A stretch of 64,000 nucleotides of DNA from Paralithodes platypus. Lineage: Eukaryota; Arthropoda; Malacostraca; Decapoda; Lithodidae. The notes under the pieces were generated by a model that saw only the letters and a list, made by a program, of their open reading frames with translations, had not been told where the DNA came from and searched no databases. The DNA lies in the NCBI GenBank assembly GCA_032716605.1, contig CM064509.1, positions 48,133,302 to 48,197,301 of the forward strand, read 5' to 3'. Shown piece by piece: positions 1 to 8,080 of the stretch. The first letter of the stretch is position 1. Each line of letters opens with the position of its first letter. The translations under genes were made by a program, and so were the position numbers.

Positions 1-2
1 CC

Positions 3-849
3 ATCGAGAGCGAACTTTTGGCCGTTTTGACTGAAGAAAGCAGTGACGAAAGCTTGATAGACAAAGAAATATTCATTAGTGAGAGTGAAGAAGATGAGTT
101 TGTGGGCTTTGAGGGTGATGATGGTGTTGATTTGTTTGAGGGAGCAGACAGTAGTGAGGACCCTGATATAGAATTGGTGAAGGAAGGTGAAATTGAACTT
201 CCTAGTGTGCTTGAGGCTAGGCCTACCCAGTTGCCATCTTTGCTTGGTCAGCCTAGGCCTACCCTGGGACCTTCCCCCTTGCCTGCTTGTACGCCCTTGA
301 AAGTGGGCAAATACTTTTACAAGAAGACTCTATTGAAAAGTGCGGTCAAAAAAGCACGCAGGGCGGCAGAGGAAGCAAGGGAAGGCAAAAGTGATAGTGA
401 TAGTGACAATGTCGCCGACTCTGCTCTAGCGACCACCCGCATTCCTTTGTCCCGACGCCTTGACCCGGGATGCCGCGCGGGTCACCTACAGCCCTCGACG
501 TCATCTCTCCCTCACAATGAGCAAAGGGCCTCTTCAAGTTCAAGTGGTACTAGTGGTACGGCATTGTCCTCCCACAGTGTGCCACAGCCCTCATCACATC
601 GAAGAGCATTATTTGGAGCGGAGAAGCCCTCGGTTCGCCGCAAAAGGAGTCCAACTCCCGAGGCTGAGGCTCCCATTGTTCTACCCCCCGCAGCTTCCCG
701 CCCCCCACGCCGACGACGCCCAGTCACTTCTTCGCCAGAATTATCCCCCGAAGAAGATGTCGACTCCCAACATTGCCCCAGATGACCTGACATCACCTGA
801 GGAGGAGGAGGAAGAGGATATGGAAGAAGAGGAGAGACCAACACGGTAA
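3..849 (+). pseudogene. piggyBac-type transposase, acidic N-terminal segment (open at left edge)
   Basis: The frame beginning at base 3 is open to a stop at 783-785 and reaches the left window edge, so the true start may lie outside. It is rich in Asp, Glu and Ser at first, then basic and proline-rich. In another frame the sequence stays open to 849 and ends in a run of glutamates, so a small frameshift near 780 is likely. Piggybac transposases commonly begin with such an acidic, poorly conserved region before the DDE core. A GTAAGT at 846-851 looks like a 5' splice site, so an intron is a possible alternative to a frameshift. Assignment rests on position upstream of the recognisable core; no catalytic motif lies here. 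Confidence 0.6.
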
Positions 850-865
850 GTTTGAGGGCGAGTTC

Positions 866-1068
866 GTGGGTGTGCGGCTCAGCCTGCCGACGCCGCTGCC
901 GCTGCTCGGGCGTGGGCATGCGCGTGGGCGTGTGCCTGCGCGTGCGCATGGGCGTCAGCCTTCATCGGAGTTGTTTGTCTGGACTGATGGGGCAGATTTT
1001 GGGTCAGATATTCCTGCTTTTGACGAGGAGCAGATTGGCTCAGGGGTGACAGCAGCATATCCTAGGTC
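866..1068 (+). pseudogene. piggyBac transposase, segment before the catalytic core
   Basis: This frame reads SSELFVWTDGADFGSDIPAF and continues to about TAAYP. It resembles the stretch of piggyBac proteins that precedes the N-terminal helical part of the core (a tryptophan, then an I-P-x-F motif, then a Gly/Pro turn). It is in a different frame from both the acidic segment and the downstream core, and the reading is lost near 1070, where the inserted DNA that carries a SINE begins. Function is probably lost. Confidence 0.5.
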
Positions 1069-1069
1069 T

Positions 1070-1439
1070 AGCTTCCTTATTTCTATTAATTTCCTCCAGT
1101 TCTCTATGAAACCTATCCCTAACTTCCTTGTTCTTCAGCAGCCACACTCTCCTTTTGGGCATGTATTTTGTATTTTTATTTTATTTTTTTTCTATATTCC
1201 AACTACTCCCTCTCGGGCATAGGCTGATAGCCTTTATACTCAACCGCTGAACATGGAGGCCCGTGAGGTCTTGCTCCAGTCTAGGGAGTGAGACATGCGA
1301 AGCTTCACGGCTCGAAGCAATTCCATCTCTGAAGCCGCCTCACCTCTGCTCTTCACAGTCTCACTCCCCACACTCGGACCCTCACTCTCAGAACGCCACC
1401 TATTGAGCAATTAACTCACTAGGCATTGCCCCCCTGTAG
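1070..1439. other. Inserted non-coding DNA inside the piggyBac gene
   Basis: Between the piggyBac segments ending near 1068 and resuming near 1654 lies about 580 bases that do not fit the transposase. The right part is a SINE. The left part, up to about 1440, shows no recognisable family; it has a T-rich run near 1170-1195 and no coding frame I can support. CCTAG occurs at both junctions (about 1062-1067 and 1652-1656), which could be a remnant target duplication, but it is too short to be sure. Confidence 0.4.
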
Positions 1440-1653
1440 CATATTTTTGAATATGGGAATATTCATACAATGCTATTTAATCAGGGAACAATGAGGGTAT
1501 TTTTTTGGCATTTCGGTGTGCTGTAGTAATGCACTGATACTAGGTACAGCACAAATTCCATCCCAATAATATCTTCCCATTGACATATTGGGATTCGAAC
1601 CCGGGTCCATTGGATTACCAGTCCAGTGACAAGACCACTCCGCCACACCTCCC
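1440..1653 (-). mobile_element. tRNA-derived SINE (reverse orientation) within piggyBac
   Basis: On the minus strand the sequence begins at about 1653 with a tRNA-like head: an A-box match TGGCGGAGTGG (1645-1635), an anticodon-arm-like region with loop CTGGTAA (anticodon position GGT) and a perfect B box GGTTCGAATCC (1601-1591). The 3' side does not close an acceptor stem, so this is not a tRNA gene. The head is followed by about 150 bases of unrelated body, as in SINEs. The piggyBac frame resumes immediately beyond 1653 at the codons for ELF. The 3' boundary near 1440 is a guess. Confidence 0.6.
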
Positions 1654-2848
1654 CTAGTGAACTGTTTTGTGGGTTCTATGACGACGAGGTCATGGAATAC
1701 CTCGTCGAGGAAACGAACAACCACCACGAAATCTGTGCTAACTTTCTTGGCAGGAAAACCAGTACCAAGATGGTGGCATGGCGACCTGTCACTGTGCCAG
1801 AAATGTATGTTTTTCTGGCACTGACTATGCTGATGACACACGTCAGGAAACATGCACTGGCCGATAACTGGATTACTGCCGACCTCATCACAACTCCAGC
1901 ATTCGGTAAAAACATGTCCAGGGACAGGTGTTTTGACATTCTGTCATATCTCCACCTGACCAACAACATGGTACTCCACCTTTCCGATCGGCTATGGAAA
2001 ATCAGGAAGCTCTATGACATGATACATCATCGGTTTTCCACCTACCTGATTCCATTCCAGAAGATGTGCCTTGACGAGTCTCTGGTCCTGTTCCGGGGGA
2101 GGCTGCATTTCCGACAGTACATCCCGTCGAAAAGACACCGTTTCGGCATCAAGCTCCTTGTACTCTGCGACTGCAAGACGGGATATGTGCTGTACTTTGT
2201 GGTCTACAGCGGCAGTGGTGGGGAAATAGTTACATTCCCAGACATCGGCTTTGGGGGTGCCGTTGTACAGAAGATGATGGAGCAACACTTCCACAAGAAC
2301 CACATCCTGTACAAGGATAATTATTATACGTCGCCCATCCTGACCAAGTACCTCCATGACCGCAAGACTGGAACTGTCGGCACAGTCAAGGCAAAGAGGA
2401 AGGGCATGCCAGTGTACCCGACCAAGACCAAGAAGACGGAGGTATTCCACAAGAAGAGTGGCCACATCCTCTCTATCCACTGGCATGACCAGCAGAAGGT
2501 CAACCACCTCACCACATGCCACAAGGCAGAGATGGTCGCCACAGGGAAGGTGGACCGAAAAACCAAAAACCCCGTCCAGAAACCAGCTGCTGTCCTGGAC
2601 TACAACCTGAACATGCGCCTCATAGATAAGTCCGATATGCAGATGGGCTTCATCGACTGCCTGCGAACATCCTGCAGGTGGTACAAAAAGTTTGTTCTGC
2701 ATACGGTAGATATGTCGGCCCTCAATGCCTACAATATCTACCGACTGAATACTCCCGGAGCAAGGAAGTACAAATCTCTGCGCAAGTTCCACAAACAGGT
2801 GATACTTAAGCTCCTGGGAAAACATGCTACAGATATTATGTTCCTTCC
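1654..2848 (+). pseudogene. piggyBac transposase catalytic core (DDD triad retained)
   Basis: This is the DDE/DDD transposase core of the piggyBac superfamily, which cuts and pastes DNA at TTAA sites. It opens with ELFCGFYDDEVMEYLVEETN, the usual first helices. All three catalytic aspartates of the family can be seen: CLDES (Asp codon 2073-2075), YKDNYYTS (2316-2318) and LIDKSD (2625-2627), with normal spacing. The uninterrupted frame runs on to a TAA at 2877-2879, but the last residues probably come from a SINE inserted near 2848. The gene is broken on both sides by SINEs, so it should not make a full protein, although the core itself has no stop. DDE chemistry is known for the family; activity here is not implied. 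Confidence 0.85.
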
Positions 2849-3010
2849 AACAACCAACTATACTCCTAAAATCGATTAATGAAATTTACAAACACATGTG
2901 GCAGTCCGTGGATTCGAATCCAGGATGCTCACACCGAAAATCAACACCTTATGCATCGCACCACGTAGACAGTTAAAGAATGGTGGACACTGCCTACGAT
3001 TTATTATGCA
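2848..3010 (-). mobile_element. tRNA-related SINE, copy a, splitting piggyBac core from its zinc finger
   Basis: On the minus strand the sequence has a B-box GGATTCGAATCC inside a tRNA-like context that ends CCACGGACTGCCAC. A second copy of the same element lies at 28215-28360 in the same orientation. The two align from the ATTAATGAAA side through the B box to CAGTTAAAGAA, and the similarity extends over the bases encoding the last residues of the upstream piggyBac frame. This copy interrupts the transposase exactly between the DDD core and the cysteine-rich C-terminus, and supplies the TAA at 2877-2879. Confidence 0.6.
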
Positions 3011-3049
3011 ACTTCGAATCCTGCATATCAATCTAAGCATGTACACACA

Positions 3050-3323
3050 TCCCAACTGCAACTCAGATGGGAGACCTCTACAAGGACCAGGCCGGCTGGA
3101 CCGCACGGCATGTGCCGACTACTTCCGGAAGCACCAGCTCAACCCCCTTCCTCCCAAAGTACCAGGTGGTAATGCCAGGAGTCAGAAGAGGTGCCATGTG
3201 TGTAGCCACTCAACCCGCAGACCCCGTAAACCAACAAAAAACACATGGGAATGCCTCGAGTGTGAAGTGGCACTGTGCGCTGGACAGTGCGTCAATCAGT
3301 TTCACACTCTAGTGCAATATTGA
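3050..3323 (+). pseudogene. piggyBac transposase C-terminal cysteine-rich domain
   Basis: The same frame as the core resumes and ends at a TGA at 3321-3323. It encodes KRCHVCSHSTRRPRKPTKN and then WECLECEVALCAGQCVNQFH, a pattern of CxxC, CxxC and a final C-x4-FH. This is the zinc-binding cysteine-rich domain that in piggyBac transposases binds the transposon ends. Core and domain keep the same frame across the SINE, which supports their having been one gene. Confidence 0.8.
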
Positions 3324-3329
3324 AGTGCC

Positions 3330-3775
3330 CGTGACAATGACAGTGAAAGTGACACTAAAATGTAGGCTAAAATAATATAAAATAATGAGTAAAAGTGAAA
3401 GAGACACAAATAACAAATAATAAGTGCCTCCATAACAATATGAACAAGTGAAAGAGACACTAAAATCTATATTATAGCTTACCCTAACAATAAATACAAG
3501 TGAAAATGACACTAAAAATAATAATACAACTGAGTAAAAGTGAAAGAGACACGAATAACTAATAATAAGTGCCTTCATAACAATATGAACAAGTGAAAGT
3601 GACACTAAAATCTATATTATAGCTTACCTAAGAATAAATACAAGTAAAAATGACACTATCAATTATCCTAGTCCAGTGAAAGTGACACTAAGAATATAAT
3701 AACAATAAAAGTACAAGTGAGACACAAACATAACTTTATAAAAGTAACTTTATTGAGTGAAAATGACATAATAAT
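3330..3775. repeat. GTGAAAGTGACAC-rich region with a 145-bp direct duplication
   Basis: The motif GTGAAAG(T/A)GACAC recurs about ten times with variants. Within it, a block beginning TGAGTAAAAGTGAAAGAGAC at 3386 repeats at 3531, so the period is 145 bases and the two units (3386-3530 and 3531-3675) differ at only a few positions. It follows the piggyBac stop codon directly and may be its 3' untranslated part, or an independent minisatellite. Confidence 0.75.
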
Positions 3776-3953
3776 GATAATAAATGGCAGAATAAACAAT
3801 AAAAACACTCAAATCGCTTCCCGGCATAATTGCGAGTGGGGCGGTGAGTGCAGTAGCGCGTCGTAGCCGGGGCCGCAGTTGAGCGTTCGGACGCGTCTAG
3901 GTAAATACGCGCCAAAAGTTACCTCCACTAAAATTGCCATCACTCCTGAACCT

Positions 3954-4019
3954 GTAGAGCTAGAGAGCTCTACTTAACGCCAGCCTACACATCAAAGTAA
4001 GGGCTGTATTTTGATGTGT
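3954..4019. repeat. Two palindromes flanking a TTAA (possible piggyBac right end)
   Basis: GTAGAGCT at 3954-3961 and AGCTCTAC at 3966-3973 form a perfect 8-bp stem with loop AGAG, followed at once by TTAA (3974-3977). Just beyond, ACACATCAAA (3987-3996) and TTTGATGTGT (4010-4019) form a perfect 10-bp stem with a 13-base loop. PiggyBac elements end at TTAA, so 3977 is a candidate right boundary, but the left end is outside the window and cannot be compared. Confidence 0.35.
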
Positions 4020-4101
4020 GTTTGAATGTTGTAGCTATTGTATTAACGGAGATAGGCCTTTGTTTATATGCGTTGTTTTTTTAGCCAGATCACCCGGATA
4101 C

Positions 4102-4780
4102 TAAAGGGGTGAAGTCACAGAGTGTGAGGTGAAGCTGAATGGTCAGGCTATGGAGATCATCAACTCTTTTAAGTATCTGGGCAGTGTGTTGAGTAAAGAT
4201 GGGACTATGGATGAAGAAGTGCGGGAGAGGGTACAACAGGGGAAGAGGGTTGTAGGAATGCTTAAAGCAGTAACAAGAAATAGGGTGGTCAGTATGGAAG
4301 TGAAGAAGTCCTTGCATGACAGTGTGGCAATCCCGACACTGACTTACGGAAGCGAAGCATGGACGTTGGTTGAGAGATTCAGACCACGAGTGAAAGCAGT
4401 GGAAATGAATTACTTAAGAAGTGCGTGCGGAGTTACATTGAGGGATAGACAGACTAATGAGGAAGTAAGAAGGAGGTGTGGTGTGGAGGTAGATGTGCTG
4501 GAAAGTGTGAAAAGGGACAACTTGAGATGGTTCGGCCATATGGAACGTCTGGAAAGCGAGAGAATGACTAAGAGGGTGTATGAGAGCGAGGTGGAGGGAC
4601 AGAGAGGGAGAGGTAGACCGATAGAGAGGTGGAAGGATGGAGTGAGGAAGTATATGAACGAAGGCGGTGCTGGTTGGGGGGAGGGGCGTCGACTGACTGG
4701 GGACAGAGGTGCATGGTGCGGTTCGTTCGTGGCCACCCCTTCGGGGATCACGGCGTCAAGCAATAGATAGATAGATAGAT
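4102..4780 (+). mobile_element. 5'-truncated RTE-type non-LTR retrotransposon insertion
   Basis: The insertion is bounded by an 8-bp direct repeat CCGGATAC (4094-4101 and 4781-4788). It contains the last third of a reverse-transcriptase ORF and ends in a short GATA repeat (about 4763-4780) abutting the downstream duplication. Severe 5' truncation, a microsatellite-like 3' tail instead of poly(A), and a target duplication are all expected of RTE-clade elements inserted by target-primed reverse transcription. Confidence 0.8.
4129..4770 (+). pseudogene. RTE-type reverse transcriptase, C-terminal 200 residues
   Basis: The frame has no stop and encodes the thumb and C-terminal part of an RTE-type reverse transcriptase. 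Recognisable blocks are FKYLGSVLSKDGTMDEEV, YGSEAWTL, a conserved NLRWFGHMERLESERMTKRV and GRGRPIERWKDGVRKYM near the end. The catalytic palm (LDxxKAF and YADD motifs) is missing because the copy is truncated at its 5' side. Codons appear open upstream to the target duplication. The lack of stops suggests a fairly young insertion, but it cannot encode an active enzyme. Confidence 0.85.
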
Positions 4781-4947
4781 CCGGATACGAGCGCTGTCAT
4801 TTAGAAAGGCTGCCCGGGCAGGAAGGGTTAACCTGGCATTTAAGTATCAATAAATCACCAGAGTTCCCATAATTTAAATGTCAAGTTAAAGGTTATAAGA
4901 TATTATGTCTCACATGCATATGTTCACAATATAAAATGTGTTTCCAC

Positions 4948-5161
4948 TTAACCCCTTCAGTACCAAGATGCCTTTTTACCTATGATTCTGGCTACAATTA
5001 GATTATTTTTAGCAGTTTCAGAAGGACCTGTGTTATTAGGAGAGTTTTTTTTAGATCGTATTTACCGATTAGAATCCTTGAGGTAGATGATAAGCTAAAG
5101 AAAATCGTCTAATGGTAATAAGAATATGAGGAAAATTACATCATGGTGGTGAAGGGATTAA
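4948..5161. mobile_element. TTAA-flanked MITE, family A, copy A1
   Basis: The element is flanked by TTAA (4948-4951 and 5158-5161) and has inverted ends: TTAACCCCTTCAGTACCA against TTAATCCCTTCACCACCA. It is 214 bp with both TTAAs. Three other copies of nearly identical length (6235, 35939, 50149) share the ends and internal motifs such as ATTCTGGCT and AGAAGGA(C/T)CTGTG. There is no coding capacity. TTAA duplication and CCC-starting termini point to piggyBac-type mobilisation. Confidence 0.75.
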
Positions 5162-5467
5162 ACGTGTAAATTCACGATGTCAGAACTATAAATATCGCTC
5201 ATGCATGATAGTGACACTTGGTGGGTTGGTGTGTTTTGAAAGTGTCCAATTCCCAAGTGGAAGCAAGGCGTCGATGATAATATTCATAATATACTACCGT
5301 ACGGTATACTGTATATCTAAGGTGAAACATTTGTATATTTTGTACTTGATATAATTTTATCATTCCAATGAAGGTATATTCATTTAAATGGTGAGTTATG
5401 TCATTTATAATTGGCTTAACAACAGGTAAATCGAGAATGTTAAACATTACGGCTTTATCAACAGCAA

Positions 5468-5954
5468 TTAACACCTTATTGGCGGCCTAGGCGGTCTATT
5501 TGACCGTACCGCACAGCATTTTTGTTTTACCCTAAATAGGGTTGTTTATGTGATAATGTTCATGCCTAAATAAGACCCAGAGTGTAAAACAAGTATCTAT
5601 CCCTGAAAGGGCGTAAACAGAGCTTTCCAATGACACCCGAACCATCCTTGTACAACCACTGGTTATCTTGCAACGATCGTTCAACACAAGTGCAAAAACC
5701 CTGAAATAAGGTAATTTCCTTACATAATTCCCTGTCTAGCGAGTGAGAAAGATGGGAGGAAAGTAGAATACCGTTCAGTATGTCCACCGCGGTGGTGGGG
5801 AGCGGTCATAGGGTTGCTACGCTCGTCCCACCGCTCAGCTCTCTCTCTCAGCAACATTACGTGCTGAAAATGGCGTCGACAGATGTCGTGCACCGCCACA
5901 TAGTCCAAATTTATTTCACTCGACATATGGTGCGCGCCGCCAGTTAAGGGTTAA
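5468..5954 (-). mobile_element. TTAA-flanked MITE, family C, copy C1
   Basis: It is bounded by TTAA at 5468-5471 and 5951-5954, 487 bp. It is an inverted relative of the element at 28942-29432: CTGAAAGGGCGT followed by GAGCTTTCCAATGACACC here is the reverse complement of the matching block there, and both share GGCGGCCTAGGCGGT-like ends. No coding frame is supported. Confidence 0.7.
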
Positions 5955-6234
5955 TGATACATTTTATTTTGTATAAAATCGTCTAAAATTAGCCAGAATT
6001 AAGTAAGCTGCAGGAGAGTCGTCACTGCTTGAGCATTTCCTTTTGTTCAATTAACTGCAGTAATTACATCCCTAATCGACAATATTCAATGGTTTCCAAA
6101 AGGTTGTACGACAGTAGTAATATTAATCGTATAATGTCGATGGCGTCCCTTTAATAATACAGTAGCTGAGATTCGATATTTTAATGTAATTTAGTAAGGG
6201 CGTTTATGAGCCATAGGGGTAAATATAATATCAA
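5955..6234. other. Gene-free AT-rich spacer between MITEs
   Basis: I see no open frame, repeat or RNA gene here that I can support; it is plain AT-rich sequence separating two TTAA elements. Confidence 0.5.
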
Positions 6235-6448
6235 TTAACGCCTTCTGTACCGGCGACGTCTTTTGTACTTTATTCTGGCTACAGTTGGCCGATTCAATTC
6301 AGTTTAGAAATTAGTCCAGCAATTAGCAGGCTTTGAACTATCTTGCTTAACCTGTTTTTCTAATACAGATCCTTCTTAAACTGCAAAACATCATCTAAAT
6401 ATAGCAAGAATACAATGAAACAGACGTCGCCGGTACAGAAGATCTTAA
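6235..6448. mobile_element. TTAA-flanked MITE, family A, copy A2 (best-preserved ends)
   Basis: It is bounded by TTAA at 6235-6238 and 6445-6448, 214 bp. The ends are almost perfect inverted repeats: CTTCTGTACCGGCGACGTCT on the left matches the reverse complement of the right end over 20 bases. A further short TTAA-bounded segment (6445-6544) ends CTTAAGGGGTTAA and may be a second small element sharing the TTAA. Confidence 0.8.
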
Positions 6449-6900
6449 CTCTTTACCACTCAGAAATTCTCCTAAACCTGTATGAAAATGTATACTGACA
6501 ACCATAACAAGAGGAAGAAGGTGTCGTCATACTTAAGGGGTTAATGTAGTGATGCAAAATACATTTGTGTTATATAATAGTGGAATCGATGTGAAACGTT
6601 GGGTTGCTTAAGCATAACCAATTAACCATGTATATAAGTGTTCTTAATCTTACGACTATGAGATCTCATTCCTCAGCCAACTACATTAATTTTACGTTGC
6701 TTATCAACACGAAACGATAATACGATGCCATACTACTGAAAGAAGTACCCGACATGTTGCGTAGCTCTTAAAAGATAATAGATTGTTCAAAGCTGAATGA
6801 AATTGATTAAAGATAACATAAATACAAACGAATATGGGTACATGAGAATGTTACTATATGTAACTGCAATCCGGAACGAAATGGAAGATTATGTTATTAA

Positions 6901-7353
6901 AAGGAATATGTTATGTCTTGATCATATGCAAAGGAATATGTTATGTCTTGATCATATGCAAAGGAATATGTTATGTCTTGATCATATGCAAAGGAATATG
7001 TTATGTCTTGATCATATGCAAAGGAATATGTTATGTCTTGATCATATGCAAAGGAATATGTTATGTCTTGATCATATGCAAAGGAATATGTTATGTCTTG
7101 ATCATATGCAAAGGAATATGTTATGTCTTGATCATATGCAAAGGAATATGTTATGTCTTGATCATATGCAAAGGAATATGTTATGTCTTGATCATATGCA
7201 AAGGAATATGTTATGTCTTGATCATATGCAAAGGAATATGTTATGTCTTGATCATATGCAAAGGAATATGTTATGTCTTGATCATATGCAAAGGAATATG
7301 TTATGTCTTGATCATATGCAAAGGAATATGTTATGTCTTGATCATATGCAAAG
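6901..7353 (+). repeat. Perfect 30-bp tandem array, 15 copies
   Basis: Fifteen consecutive identical 30-bp units fill 6901-7350, followed by three more bases of the next unit. Each unit starts AAGGAATATGTTATGTCTTG and then has ATCATATGCA. There is no substitution among units. Because 30 is a multiple of three and the unit lacks stops in two forward frames, it gives ten-residue periodic open frames that are shadows of the repeat. The surroundings are unremarkable AT-rich DNA. Confidence 0.97.
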
Positions 7354-8080
7354 AATTGAAATATGCATATCCAATACCTAGTTTAAGTTTTAGACGAATT
7401 TAAATTTATTTTCAAATTCTATTAAAAAGTAAGTAATTTATGCCATATATTCTTCAAAGCAAAGCCTTCATCCCCATTAAGGTGCAAATTAGAATTAGGT
7501 TTTCGTCCTTGGTTTCCTCTCAAGGAGCAGTGCTTGCACTCCACTCAGGGATAACTAGATATCAAGTCAAAAGTATTTACACACACATACACACAGACAC
7601 ATACAAAAGTACATTCTCAATACATTCACACAAACCTGAAAAATAATTCACACATATATTTATCATATATAAATTAATGATATATTATGGCTAACCCCTA
7701 TAATTGAAGTTGATTTGCATGTGCCTTGGAGCTATCAGAAGAGTCATATTGATATTTGCTGTTGAAACTGAATGTCTTATATACTGTATATATATCGTAT
7801 ATATATATAATAAATAATGCTAATACGGGTTTAAATATTGTATTAAATGGTAAAAGCGGTGAAAGGTAGTTATAGATTTAGAAATCTACATGTTATAGTA
7901 GAAACGGGAAACCACACACACATACACTTGTACACTAAACAAAAACAAAAATCACAGTCTTTCTTTCTGTTTACATCTTTATTTGTAAATTATTCCATTC
8001 AAGCCACCCACTCCAATCCCAGTTTTATGCATTTTATTTTCACAGTTTGTTTGCTTGGATGGTCATACTTTCGCTATTTT
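7354..8080. other. Gene-free AT-rich region
   Basis: No supported gene. It contains short CA and TA runs (about 7580-7640 and 7788-7810) and no recognisable transposon. Open frames here are short and low in complexity. Confidence 0.5.

Noticed and set aside
512..949. 145-codon minus-strand ORF opposite the piggyBac N-terminus
   Set aside because: It is a shadow of the GC-rich plus-strand coding region.
1590..1653. Functional tRNA gene on the minus strand
   Set aside because: A and B boxes are good, but the acceptor stem is not closed on the 3' side and the sequence continues into a non-tRNA body, as in a SINE.
2885..2975. tRNA gene with GGATTCGAATCC
   Set aside because: The cloverleaf does not close and a second copy with extended flanks exists at 28.2 kb, so it is a dispersed element.
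3309..3605. Minus-strand hydrophobic ORF (membrane protein candidate)
   Set aside because: It is antisense to the GTGAAAGTGACAC repeat; the periodic hydrophobic residues reflect the repeat.
6901..7353. CRISPR array
   Set aside because: The 30-bp repeats are contiguous with no spacers, and the window is clearly eukaryotic.
6797..7381. Long open frames encoding ten-residue repeats
   Set aside because: They are direct products of a stop-free 30-bp tandem unit whose length is a multiple of three; two forward frames are open at once and no start, splice or domain evidence exists.
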